From Thiospirochaeta perfilievii (GTDB taxonomy: Bacteria; Spirochaetota; Spirochaetia; DSM-2461): 64,000 nucleotides of DNA. Location of the stretch: the NCBI RefSeq assembly GCF_008329945.1, contig NZ_CP035807.1, forward strand, positions 3,162,001 through 3,226,000. The letters are read 5' to 3'. This document shows positions 54,238 through 62,715 of the stretch, piece after piece. Below the pieces are notes generated by a model that had not been told where the DNA came from, searched no databases, and worked only from the letters and a program-made list of their open reading frames with translations. The number at the start of each line of letters is the position of its first letter. Position 1 is the stretch's first letter. The translations under genes and the position numbers were made by a program.

Positions 54238-55635
54238 ATGGCTAAAAATAAAAAAATAACAGCAAACAATATGACGGATGAATCTGGAGTTTCAATGGAG
54301 AAACTTGTATCTCTATGTAAAAGAAGGGGATTTGTATACCCATCATCAGAGATATATGGTGGATTATCTGCCACATGGGATTATGGTCCCCTAGGTGTTG
54401 AGCTTAAGAAAAATATTCAAGAGATCTGGTGGAAAGAGATGACTAGGACCCAGGACAACATTGTAGGTTTAGATGCAGCAATTATGATGCACCCTAAAAC
54501 CTGGGAAGCCTCCGGTCATGTAGCTAACTTCTCAGACCCTTTAGTTGACTGTAAAAAGTGTAAAACTAGATTTAGAGAGGACAAATTAGAGCAACAGTAT
54601 GTTGATAACAAAGAGTGTCCAGAGTGTGGAGGCGAATTAACAGAACCTAGAAACTTTAACCTAATGTTCTCAACTCAGATGGGTGCTGTTGAAGACTCAT
54701 CTATGAAGGTGTATTTAAGACCAGAGACAGCCCAGGGTATATTTGTTAACTTTAAAAATGTTGTTGATACCTCTAGGGTTAAAATTCCCTTTGGGATTGC
54801 CCAGGTAGGTAAAGCGTTTAGAAATGAGATTACAACTAAAAACTTTATCTTTAGAACTTGTGAGTTTGAGCAGATGGAGATGCAGTTCTTTGTTAAACCC
54901 GGTACAGACGAGAAGTGGTTTGAGTACTGGATGGAAGCAAGAAAAGCGTATTACACAGAGAAGCTAGGTGTTAGACCTACCCACCTTCAGTTCCATAGAC
55001 ATGGAGAGGGTGAGTTAGCATTCTATGCTAAAGACGCATTTGATATTGAGTATAAATTCCCATTTGGTTGGGAGGAGTTAGAGGGAATTCACTCTAGAAC
55101 AGACTACGACCTATCCCAGCACTCAAAATTCTGTGGTAAAGAGATTAACTACCTAGATCAAGAGACAAATGAGTGGTATATACCATATGTTATTGAGACA
55201 TCAGCTGGTTTAACTAGATCGGTTTTAATAGCTTTAACAGACGCTTATGAGGAAGAGACCATTGGTGTTGATAAAAAGGGGAATCCTGATGTTAGAACAG
55301 TTCTACACTTTCACCCAGATGTTGCCCCTGTAAAAGTTGCAGTATTACCACTTGTTAAAAAAGACGGCATTGATGAACTTGCAAAAAGTATTGAGAAGGA
55401 GTTAAGGGAAGATTATAACACTTTCTACGATCAGTCTGGAGCTATTGGTAAAAGATATAGACGAATGGATGAGATTGGTACACCTTTTTGTATAACAGTA
55501 GATTATGACTCTAAAGAGGATGACTCTGTTACACTTAGATTTAGGGATTCCATGGAGCAGGTTCGGGTTAAAAGATCGGAATTATCTGCTAGAATCAAGT
55601 TAGAGATGAAGAACTACAAAAGGGTAAATAAGTAA
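54238..55635 (+). CDS. glyS: Glycyl-tRNA synthetase (single-chain alpha2 type)
   Basis: The 465-residue class II synthetase of the eukaryote/archaeal-like homodimer type shows RRGFVYPSSEIYGGLSATWDYGPLGVELK, a zinc-binding-like insertion (CKKCKTRF and CPEC), the MF-like motif LRPETAQGIFVNFKNV and a C-terminal anticodon-binding domain (VAVLPLVKKDG). GAGGAG precedes the ATG. The next gene (tyrS) starts on its last base. Confidence 0.95.
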   Translation: MAKNKKITANNMTDESGVSMEKLVSLCKRRGFVYPSSEIYGGLSATWDYGPLGVELKKNIQEIWWKEMTRTQDNIVGLDAAIMMHPKTWEASGHVANFSDPLVDCKKCKTRFREDKLEQQYVDNKECPECGGELTEPRNFNLMFSTQMGAVEDSSMKVYLRPETAQGIFVNFKNVVDTSRVKIPFGIAQVGKAFRNEITTKNFIFRTCEFEQMEMQFFVKPGTDEKWFEYWMEARKAYYTEKLGVRPTHLQFHRHGEGELAFYAKDAFDIEYKFPFGWEELEGIHSRTDYDLSQHSKFCGKEINYLDQETNEWYIPYVIETSAGLTRSVLIALTDAYEEETIGVDKKGNPDVRTVLHFHPDVAPVKVAVLPLVKKDGIDELAKSIEKELREDYNTFYDQSGAIGKRYRRMDEIGTPFCITVDYDSKEDDSVTLRFRDSMEQVRVKRSELSARIKLEMKNYKRVNK

Positions 55636-56876
55636 TGGCTACAACAGATGTAATACAAGTTTTAAAGGATAGGGGTTTTTTTAGTCAGTGTACTGACGAA
55701 GCTGGTTTATTAGAGAAGTTAAAGGAACCTACCAGATTCTACTGTGGATTTGATCCTACAGGGCCATCTCTCCATGTTGGGCATTTAGTACCTGTTTTTG
55801 CGATGGCTCATATGGAAAAAGCTGGACATAAACCAGTTGTTTTAGTTGGGGGTGGAACTGCAAGGGTAGGGGATCCATCTGGTAAAACAGATATGAGAAA
55901 AATGTTAACTATTGACCAGATAAAATCAAATGTTGAAGAGTTTAAAAAGCAACTTGGGAATTTTATTAGTTTTGATGATAAAGATGGGGCTATAGTTGTA
56001 GACAATGCAACTTGGCTTGCACCTTTAAACTATATCGATTTTTTAAGGGATATTGGTAAACACTTCTCTGTAAATAGAATGTTAACCTTTGAGGCTTATA
56101 AAAAACGGTTAGAAACTGGTTTAAGTTTTATTGAATTTAACTACCAACTGCTACAGTCCTATGACTTTTTAGAGTTAAATAGACAGTATGACTGTTCACT
56201 ACAAATTGGTGGGGATGATCAGTGGGGAAATATTGTTGCTGGTATGGAGTTAATTAGAAGGATCGAGAGAAAAGAGTCCTACGGTTTAACCTTTAATCTT
56301 GTAACCCGTTCAGATGGAAAAAAGATGGGTAAAACTGAGAAGGGAGCTGTTTTCTTAAATAAAGAGATGACTTCTGTTTACGACTTATACCAATACTGGA
56401 GAAATGTAGATGATGCTGATGTTGAAAAATTTTTAAAGCTGTTTACATTTTTACCAGTAGAAGAGTGTATTAGACTTGGTTCTTTAGAAGGTGCTGCAAT
56501 AAATGAAGCTAAGGATATTCTAGCCTATGAGTTTACAAAGATAATACATGGGAAGGAAGAGGCTGATACTGCAAGAGAGGCTGCTAAGGCTGCTTTTACT
56601 GGTGGTGGAAATGCTGATAAATCTGGTATGCCAACTAAAGAGTATGGTAGAGATATATTTGAGACAGGGATTAATATTATTGACCTATTTACAGATTGTG
56701 GTTTATCAACATCTAAAAGTGAAGCTAGAAGATTGGTAACACAGAATGGTGCATCAGTTAATGGTAAGAAGAATAGTGATCCTAAAGCAATTATTGGAGT
56801 AAGTGATATTACAGAAGATAGTGATATAATTCTTAAATCCGGTAAGAAGAAGTTTTTTAGAATAGTTATTAAATAG
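55635..56876 (+). CDS. tyrS: Tyrosyl-tRNA synthetase
   Basis: The 413-residue class I synthetase has GFDPTGPSLHVGHLVP (HIGH-type), the tyrosine pocket NYQLLQSYDFLELN and GGDDQWGNIV, and the KMSKS-type loop SDGKKMGKTEKGAVFL. An S4 domain follows at the C-terminus (STSKSEARRLVTQNGASVNGK). A clear terminator follows. Confidence 0.96.
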   Translation: MATTDVIQVLKDRGFFSQCTDEAGLLEKLKEPTRFYCGFDPTGPSLHVGHLVPVFAMAHMEKAGHKPVVLVGGGTARVGDPSGKTDMRKMLTIDQIKSNVEEFKKQLGNFISFDDKDGAIVVDNATWLAPLNYIDFLRDIGKHFSVNRMLTFEAYKKRLETGLSFIEFNYQLLQSYDFLELNRQYDCSLQIGGDDQWGNIVAGMELIRRIERKESYGLTFNLVTRSDGKKMGKTEKGAVFLNKEMTSVYDLYQYWRNVDDADVEKFLKLFTFLPVEECIRLGSLEGAAINEAKDILAYEFTKIIHGKEEADTAREAAKAAFTGGGNADKSGMPTKEYGRDIFETGINIIDLFTDCGLSTSKSEARRLVTQNGASVNGKKNSDPKAIIGVSDITEDSDIILKSGKKKFFRIVIK

Positions 56877-56879
56877 TAT

Positions 56880-56904
56880 AAAGAGCCTACGGGCTCTTTT
56901 TTTT
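56880..56904 (+). terminator. Rho-independent terminator
   Basis: AAAGAGCC and GGCTCTTT form an eight-pair stem around a four-base loop, and a run of T follows. It ends the three-gene synthetase operon. Confidence 0.92.
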
Positions 56905-56985
56905 ATTATCTACATAGAGACCTTAAATAATTACTTTAACACAAAAAAAGAGATTTATCGACTTTTATAAAGTCATGAATTATCT

Positions 56986-57171
56986 CTATATCCTACTAGG
57001 GGTTTTTTCCAAAAAATACTCAATATCATCATGGGTTATATATCCAAGCTCAATAGCAATTTCACCAAATTTTTTATTAGGTTGTTCTTCCTGTATCTTT
57101 AAAATTTCTTCAGCCTGATCAAATGATAGAAGATCGAGGCGTACTAAATATTGACCAATTTTCTCATTCAT
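56986..57171 (-). CDS. Stand-alone MshEN/GspE-N-like small protein
   Basis: A 61-residue protein with the tandem helical pattern IGQYLVRLDLLSFDQAEEILKIQ, KFGEIAIELGYITHDDIEYFL. This is the type II secretion ATPase N-terminal (MshEN) fold, some versions of which bind cyclic di-GMP. Here it is a single domain with nothing else attached. It is a lone gene between a terminator and a solute-binding protein gene. The start is not certain because I see no strong ribosome site. Confidence 0.65.
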   Translation of the reverse strand: MNEKIGQYLVRLDLLSFDQAEEILKIQEEQPNKKFGEIAIELGYITHDDIEYFLEKTPSRI

Positions 57172-57289
57172 ATCTAATTATATCATATAATATAAAAGTA
57201 ATTCTATTAATTTCTAGTTAGATAATTATGTTAAATAGTTAAATATGCATTATACTTAATTATATTTAAGAATTTAAAAGGAGGTGTTT

Positions 57290-58045
57290 GTGAAAGTTTT
57301 TATAACAGTGTTACTATTTATAACTCCCCTATTTATATATTCACAAAATAGTACAATAAAACTTTTAACTGATGATAATTTTCCACCTTACTCCTATGTT
57401 GTAGATGATAAAATTGTTGGTTACGATATTGATGTTATTAGGGAGATAGAGTCTAGATTGGGACTTACTATCTCTGTTGAGGCTGTTCCATGGAATAGGT
57501 TATTAAAATACATTGAATCTGGACAGGTTGATGGTGGTTTTTCTCTATTTAAAAATAGTGAAAGAGAGTCATGGGCAAAATTTACTTCTATACCAATTCA
57601 TCGTAGTCGATTTACAATTTTTACTAGAAAAGATAATCAGTTTGTTTTTAATAACTTAGATGATTTAATTGGTAAAAATATTGGATTAGATAGAGGCTTT
57701 TTAATTAGTGATGAGTTTGATGAGCTAAAGAGTAATAAAACCATTAGTGTTATAGAGTCTGAAGATGCATCAATTAATTTTAAACTTTTAGAGAATAAAA
57801 GAATCGATTGTTATATAGGAAACTATTTTACAAGTCTATATGTACTTAATATGTTAGATAAGTTAGATGAGTTTTCAATAATAAAGAGGGATTTAGTTCC
57901 AAGTAGAAGTGCATACTTAGTATTCTCTAAAAAGAGTAAAATAGGGAATATTGATGCACTAATAGCTAGGATTACTAAAACTTTAGAAGAACTAGAGATT
58001 GATGGTACTTTAGAGCGTATATCTAAAAAATATATCTCAAACTAA
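57290..58045 (+). CDS. Extracellular family 3 solute-binding protein
   Basis: The protein has a signal peptide (about residues 1-18, ending IYSQ) and a family 3 periplasmic binding domain: LLTDDNFPPYSYVVDDKIVGYDIDVIREI, VPWNRLLKYIESGQVDGGF and WAKFTSIPI. This suggests an amino-acid-type ligand. GTG at 57290 is preferred over GTG at 57284 because AAAGGAGGTG overlaps the latter. No ABC permease gene is nearby, so it may be a receptor or an orphan. It overlaps the convergent VOC gene by four bases. Confidence 0.88.
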   Translation: MKVFITVLLFITPLFIYSQNSTIKLLTDDNFPPYSYVVDDKIVGYDIDVIREIESRLGLTISVEAVPWNRLLKYIESGQVDGGFSLFKNSERESWAKFTSIPIHRSRFTIFTRKDNQFVFNNLDDLIGKNIGLDRGFLISDEFDELKSNKTISVIESEDASINFKLLENKRIDCYIGNYFTSLYVLNMLDKLDEFSIIKRDLVPSRSAYLVFSKKSKIGNIDALIARITKTLEELEIDGTLERISKKYISN

Positions 58046-58404
58046 ACTTCCTCTACAAAAGATATGGCAAGCTTATTAGGATCATAAAACCTTGCAAACT
58101 TTAGACCATTTGGTAGTACAATAGAATCAAAGGGTATTCCAATATCATTCAGCTTTTGATTTATCATTTCAATATTTTTAACTTGAAATGTCAATGTTAT
58201 AGATGAGTTAGAGTTATCTATATCAGTTCTCTGTTTACTCTCAATTAATTCAATGTTTAATCCTGTCTGGTTTGATAAAAAAGTTATAACCATATCATCA
58301 TTTGGAGAAAATGTATGATCTACTTTAAAATCTAAAACTTCAGAGTAAAATTTTGTTGACTCTTCTAGGGAGTTAACACCTATAGTTACAATGTTTTTTT
58401 GCAT
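58042..58404 (-). CDS. Glyoxalase/VOC-superfamily protein
   Basis: The 120-residue protein has the VOC beta-alpha-beta-beta-beta pattern: NIVTIGVNSLEESTKFYSEVLDF in the first half and ITLTFQVKNIEMINQKLNDIGI in the second, ending with ARFYDPNKLAISFVE. The final Glu (EE) fits the metal-ligand position. The substrate is unknown. CGGAGG precedes the ATG. Confidence 0.82.
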   Translation of the reverse strand: MQKNIVTIGVNSLEESTKFYSEVLDFKVDHTFSPNDDMVITFLSNQTGLNIELIESKQRTDIDNSNSSITLTFQVKNIEMINQKLNDIGIPFDSIVLPNGLKFARFYDPNKLAISFVEEV

Positions 58405-58459
58405 AAATTAACCTCCGTTTTATATATATTATCACATATCTATATAATTTCCCACTCCT

Positions 58460-58531
58460 CTATATCTCCCTCCATAGAGCTACTAAACCCTTTGAGTCTA
58501 AATATTTTAGATTTATTGACCATAATCTCAT
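58460..58531 (-). pseudogene. N-terminal remnant of a pyrimidine-dimer DNA glycosylase gene
   Basis: A 23-codon frame with GAGGTG before the ATG encodes MRLWSINLKYLDSKGLVALW-RE-like sequence. This matches the N-terminus of the T4 endonuclease V/Pyr_excise family, which repairs UV-induced dimers and normally has about 140 residues. The frame stops after WREI and the rest of the family sequence is absent in all frames nearby. It looks like a gene cut by deletion. The adjacent plus-strand operon has genes often found with light or UV responses. Confidence 0.7.
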
Positions 58532-58600
58532 AATCACCTCTAATTAATATTTCAAAACGTTATTTATTTTAGGTTAACATTAAGTTTTAGACAAGTTGTT

Positions 58601-58629
58601 TGACATTAATATCTCGATATGTGATAATA
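58601..58629 (+). promoter_or_regulatory. Strong promoter with an inverted repeat in the spacer
   Basis: TTGACA at 58601-58606 and GATAAT at 58624-58629 are 17 bases apart. The spacer contains ATATC-TC-GATAT (58610-58621). Transcription would begin about 65 bases before the ATG at 58703. The operator-like repeat between the two boxes could bind a regulator. Confidence 0.65.
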
Positions 58630-58702
58630 ATTCATAATTTTTTTTTTAATTGAAGATTTTGAAATCCGTAATAGAATTAATAATGATCATTTAGGAGTAA
58701 TT

Positions 58703-59133
58703 ATGAAATTAAATAAAGAGCTAGTATTAGAGCTTTGGTCTAAAACCTACAATACAAAAGGAAAGCCTGATTGGACCCATATTTTTCCTTATTATGATGA
58801 AAATATAATCTTTCAGGACTCTATTCAAAGGATAGAGGGAAAGATGGATTTTATAGATATGTGTAATCGATTAACCAAGCGCTGTAAAGAGTTAAATATG
58901 GAAATAGTAGATATAACCCAGGAGGGTGATATAATTATTTTTGATTGGATTATGACTATGATGTTTAAAAAATATCCAAGCACTCCTATGTATGGTGCAA
59001 CAAAGCTCACTTTAGATAGTGAGGGTATTATAGTAGAGCAGAGGGACTATTACGACATGTGGGGGATATCTTTAATAATATTCCAAGGTTTGGTAAAAGT
59101 TATAGAAAGTTTCTAAAAAAGAAGTTTGGGTGA
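58703..59133 (+). pseudogene. SnoaL/NTF2-like protein, frameshifted near its 3' end
   Basis: The frame encodes a small NTF2-fold protein (DENIIFQDSIQRIEG, FDWIMTMMFKKYPSTPMYGATKLTLDSEGIIVEQRDYYDMWG). At a run of five G (59061-59065) the frame changes to a family-unlike tail that stops at 59116. One more G gives DIFNNIPRFGKSYRKFLKKKFG, which is the expected C-terminus, with a TGA at 59131-59133 just three bases before the next gene. The enzyme role is unknown; in other bacteria this family sits in light-response gene clusters. Confidence 0.8.
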
Positions 59134-59136
59134 TAT

Positions 59137-60068
59137 ATGAATTTAAAAGCAAGTGATTGGTTAGGTTTTTTATATACAAGTAGGCTAAAGCAGAAGAGTT
59201 GTAATTTACAAGCTGATGGGAAGTGGGTTCTAATTACAGGGGCTACATCTGGGATAGGTTATATAACATCATTAAAATATGCCTCAATGGGTACTAATAT
59301 TATTCTTTTAGTCCGGAATCCTATAACAGGTAGCAAACTTAAAGAGAAGTTAGAGAGGGATTACTCTATTTTATGTAAGCTTTATATAGCCGATTTTGAA
59401 GATTTAGAAAGCGTAAAAAAAAGTGCGGAATTAATAGTAGAGCAAAATAGGGTTATTGATATTTTAATTAATAATGCAGGTGCTTATAGAACAAAAAAAG
59501 ATTACTTGGTAATGGGGTCGACTCAGTTTTTACTGTTAACCATTTAGCTGCATTTTTAATAACAAACATATTGGTAAAATCCCTAAGAAATAGTGATAAC
59601 CCAAGGGTAATTAATGTGAATTCCGAGGGACATCGTTTTGGTAATGTTAAAATAAATGATCTAGGATTTAATAAAAGGTTATATAGTGGTTTACGTAGTT
59701 ATGGTGCATCAAAAACAGCACAGCTACACTGTATGTATATACTAAAAGATATTTTGGTAAAAGATAATATTACAATAAATTCTATGCACCCAGGAGCTGT
59801 TAGGTCAAATATTGGCAGTCATAGTGGAAGACTCTATAACTTTTATATGAATAATGTATTAAAGTTTTTTTTAAAGGATCCAAAAATTTCTGCTAATGCA
59901 CTCTACTATCTAGGTGTAAGCCCAGATATGTTAGGGGTTTCTGGTAATTTCTATAATTTAACAAACAAAGAAATTCCTGCACCCCATGGGCAAAAGTCAA
60001 ACTTCTCTGTGGAAGTATATAATAAAAGTTGTGAATTAACAGAAGTAGGGGGATATGGTGATAAATGA
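59137..60068 (+). pseudogene. Short-chain dehydrogenase/reductase with a frameshift
   Basis: The first part has the Rossmann motif ITGATSGIG (about residues 34-42) and ILINNAGAY, and ends at 59547. The -1 frame reads GVDSVFTVNHLAAFLITNILVKSLRNSDN, then SEGHRFG and the catalytic region YGASKTA through the stop at 60068. The shift point is the seven-A run at 59493-59499 or the four-G run at 59514-59517. The restored protein would be about 310 residues. The next gene overlaps by 14 bases. Confidence 0.85.
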
Positions 60069-61014
60069 GTTTGTTAAACCAAAAGTTGGAATTAGTACAT
60101 GTCTATTAGGTGAGGCTGTTAGATATAATGGTGGGCATAAATTAGACCACTACATAAGGGATACCCTAGGGAAATTTGTAGACTTTGTACCAATATGTCC
60201 TGAAGTAGAAGCTGGTTTTGGTACACCTAGGGAGGCTCTACATCTCCATGAGACTGAAAATGGAGTTGTTATGCTTACTGAAAAAAGTAAGGAAGATTTA
60301 ACAGAAAAAATGACATCCTGGAGTAGGAATAAGTTAAAAGAGATAGAGGATATAGAGTTGTGTGGTTATATCTTTAAATCTAAGTCCCCTAGTTGTGGAG
60401 TTTATAGAGCTAGAATCCAGAGAGAGGAAAAAGGAGTTAATCTAAATGGTCGTGGACTTTTTGCCCAGGAGTTTATCAGTGCCTACCCACAACTAATTGT
60501 AGAAGAAGAGGGGAGACTACATGACCCTGTAATTAGAGATAACTTTATACAGAATATTTTTATTAATCATAGATGGAATGAGCTTAATAAAAATAGAAGT
60601 ATAAGGGGATTAATGAAGTTTCACGAATCTTTAAAATATTCTCTTATGTCCCATAGTCCTAGGATACTTAAGGAGATGGGGCCAATTGTTGCCAACTCTA
60701 ATAAAATTGATACAGATGAAGTATTTGATCTATATAAGGTAAAACTTGTTGAAGCTTTAAAAGAGTTAAGCGACAAAAAGAAGAATAAAAATGTTTTAGA
60801 TCATATAATGGGATATTTTAAAAATAATTTAGATAAAAGTGAGAAAGCCGAACTAAAAGAGGTTATAAATAATTATTATAATGGATTGTTACCTATAATT
60901 GTTCCAATTACACTTTTGAATCACTATGTAAAAAAGTATGATGATATTTATTTACAGGGGCAGTTTTATCTAAATCCTCACCCACTTGAGTTAATGTTAC
61001 GTAATCATGTTTAA
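60055..61014 (+). CDS. DUF523-DUF1722 protein (YbgA-type)
   Basis: The 319-residue protein has an N-terminal DUF523 domain (VGISTCLLGEAVRYNGGHK, CPEVEAGFGTPREALHL, SKSPSCG) with conserved cysteines. A C-terminal DUF1722/YbgA domain follows (NHRWNELNKNRSIRGLMKFHESLKYSLMSHSP). In other bacteria it is often beside photolyase genes. The substrate is unknown; the cysteine set resembles a 4Fe-4S or thiol site. AGGGGG lies a few bases upstream of the ATG. Confidence 0.9.
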   Translation: MVINEFVKPKVGISTCLLGEAVRYNGGHKLDHYIRDTLGKFVDFVPICPEVEAGFGTPREALHLHETENGVVMLTEKSKEDLTEKMTSWSRNKLKEIEDIELCGYIFKSKSPSCGVYRARIQREEKGVNLNGRGLFAQEFISAYPQLIVEEEGRLHDPVIRDNFIQNIFINHRWNELNKNRSIRGLMKFHESLKYSLMSHSPRILKEMGPIVANSNKIDTDEVFDLYKVKLVEALKELSDKKKNKNVLDHIMGYFKNNLDKSEKAELKEVINNYYNGLLPIIVPITLLNHYVKKYDDIYLQGQFYLNPHPLELMLRNHV

Positions 61015-61025
61015 GGATATTTAAA

Positions 61026-62597
61026 ATGAATAGAGTAGATACTGTAGTTGTAGGTGGTGGTATAGCAGGTTTAACCGCTACTTCTTATATAGCACAAAAG
61101 GGAATAAGTGTTTCTCTTTATGAGAAAGGTCACTATTTTGGCGGTTTAGTGAACTCCTTTAAAAGAGGGGATTTCACCTTTGATGGAGGACTTAGGTCAA
61201 TAGAGAACTCTGGAATTGTATTTCCTATGTTAAGGGAGTTAGGTATCGATATAGAGTTTGTAAAGAGCCATGTCTCCCTAGTTGTTGGTAAAAATGTTCT
61301 TAAATTAAACGGAACAAATAGTTTAGATGAGTATAAAGACTTCTTAATTGAGGAGTTCCCAAATAATAAAATAGAGATTATCTCAATTATAAAATCTATT
61401 AAAAAAATTACAGGGTATATGGATATCTTATATGGAATAGATAATCCTCTTTTTTTAGACCCTATAAAAGATAGGGAGTATTTTATTAAGGTTATTACCC
61501 CTTGGATATTTAAGTTTTTATTAACAGTTAATAGGATAGAGTCCCTTAACCTACCAGTAAATAGTTATTTAGAGAAGTTTACTAAAAACCAAGCTTTAAT
61601 AGATAATATTTCCCAACATTTTTTTAAGGATACCCCCACCTCCTTTGCCCTAAGTTATTTCTCTTTATACAATGATTATAATTATCCAATAGGAGGAACA
61701 GAAGTACTTCCTAAAAAACTAGAAGAGTTCTGCATTCTTAATGGGGCTGAACTACTTAGTAAGAGGGGTGTTGTTGAGGTTAATCCTGAACAGAAGTATA
61801 TCGAAGATGAGTATGGGGAGAGAAAATATTACAATAATCTTATTTGGGCCTGTGACTTAAAACAGCTCTATCGTGGGATTAATAAGGATAGTATTAAGAG
61901 TAAGAGCTTAAGGAAGAGGGTTCTAAAAAGGGAGTTAGAGTTAGAACAATTACGAGGTGCAGAGTCGGTTTTTACCCTATATCTCACCCTAGATCTTCCT
62001 CCATCCTATTTTAGTAGTATAGCAACGGAACACTGTTTTTTTACACCAATTAAAGATGGCCTATCTACTCTAAATTTAGAGTTTGATAAGAGTAATAAGC
62101 AGTCTGTTAAAAACTATCTTAGAGAGTATGTAAAGTATAATACCTTTGAAATATCAATCCCATGTTTAAGGGATAGTAATTTAGCTCCTGAGGGTAAATC
62201 AGGGTTAGAGATTAGCATCTTATTTGATTATGATTTAACAAAAAATATTATTGAACAAGGGTGGAAGAGGGAGTTTAAAGAGTATATGGAGGACCTTTTA
62301 ATTGAGCAATTAAATACTCTTTATCCAAAATTAAAAAAGAGCATTATTAAGAGATTTTCTTCTACTCCCTTAACAGTTGAACGGTATACTAGTAGTAGTG
62401 ATGGGGCAATAATAGGATGGGCCTTTACTAACCCTAAAATGCCTGTTATTCATAAATTCCTACAGGTTGCTAAGTCTGTAAAAACTCCTATAGACTCTGT
62501 TTATCAGTGTGGACAGTGGACATATAGTCCTGCAGGGCTACCTATATCCATTTTAACTGGGAAATTGGCGGCTAACAAAATTCTTAAGAAATATTAG
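61026..62597 (+). CDS. FAD-dependent amine-oxidase/phytoene-desaturase-like oxidoreductase
   Basis: The 523-residue flavoprotein starts with the FAD dinucleotide fold VVGGGIAGLTATSYIAQKG and SLYEKGHYFGGLVNSF. It then resembles CrtI- or retinol-saturase-like proteins (YPIGGTEVLPKKLEEF, and a C-terminal CGQWTYSPAGLPISILTGKLAANKI). It is the last gene of the four-gene unit. The neighbouring genes fit a light or oxidative-stress lipid role, but this is inference. A weak hairpin follows the stop. Confidence 0.85.
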   Translation: MNRVDTVVVGGGIAGLTATSYIAQKGISVSLYEKGHYFGGLVNSFKRGDFTFDGGLRSIENSGIVFPMLRELGIDIEFVKSHVSLVVGKNVLKLNGTNSLDEYKDFLIEEFPNNKIEIISIIKSIKKITGYMDILYGIDNPLFLDPIKDREYFIKVITPWIFKFLLTVNRIESLNLPVNSYLEKFTKNQALIDNISQHFFKDTPTSFALSYFSLYNDYNYPIGGTEVLPKKLEEFCILNGAELLSKRGVVEVNPEQKYIEDEYGERKYYNNLIWACDLKQLYRGINKDSIKSKSLRKRVLKRELELEQLRGAESVFTLYLTLDLPPSYFSSIATEHCFFTPIKDGLSTLNLEFDKSNKQSVKNYLREYVKYNTFEISIPCLRDSNLAPEGKSGLEISILFDYDLTKNIIEQGWKREFKEYMEDLLIEQLNTLYPKLKKSIIKRFSSTPLTVERYTSSSDGAIIGWAFTNPKMPVIHKFLQVAKSVKTPIDSVYQCGQWTYSPAGLPISILTGKLAANKILKKY

Positions 62598-62684
62598 CCT
62601 AATGTTTAGGTTTTATTAGATTTTTGTTAAACCGTACCTTAAATAAATAATGGAATTTACATATTTTTTTTTAAGGGATATAAA

Positions 62685-62707
62685 CTTCTTAATGACTTAT
62701 TAAGGAG
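62685..62707 (+). promoter_or_regulatory. Hairpin covering the chemoreceptor ribosome binding site
   Basis: CTTCTTAAT (62685-62693) pairs with ATTAAGGAG (62699-62707) to make nine pairs (one G-U) around a five-base loop. AAGGAG at 62702-62707 lies fully inside the stem. The TTG start is at 62716. No U tract follows. Confidence 0.6.
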
Positions 62708-62715
62708 TATTTAAT

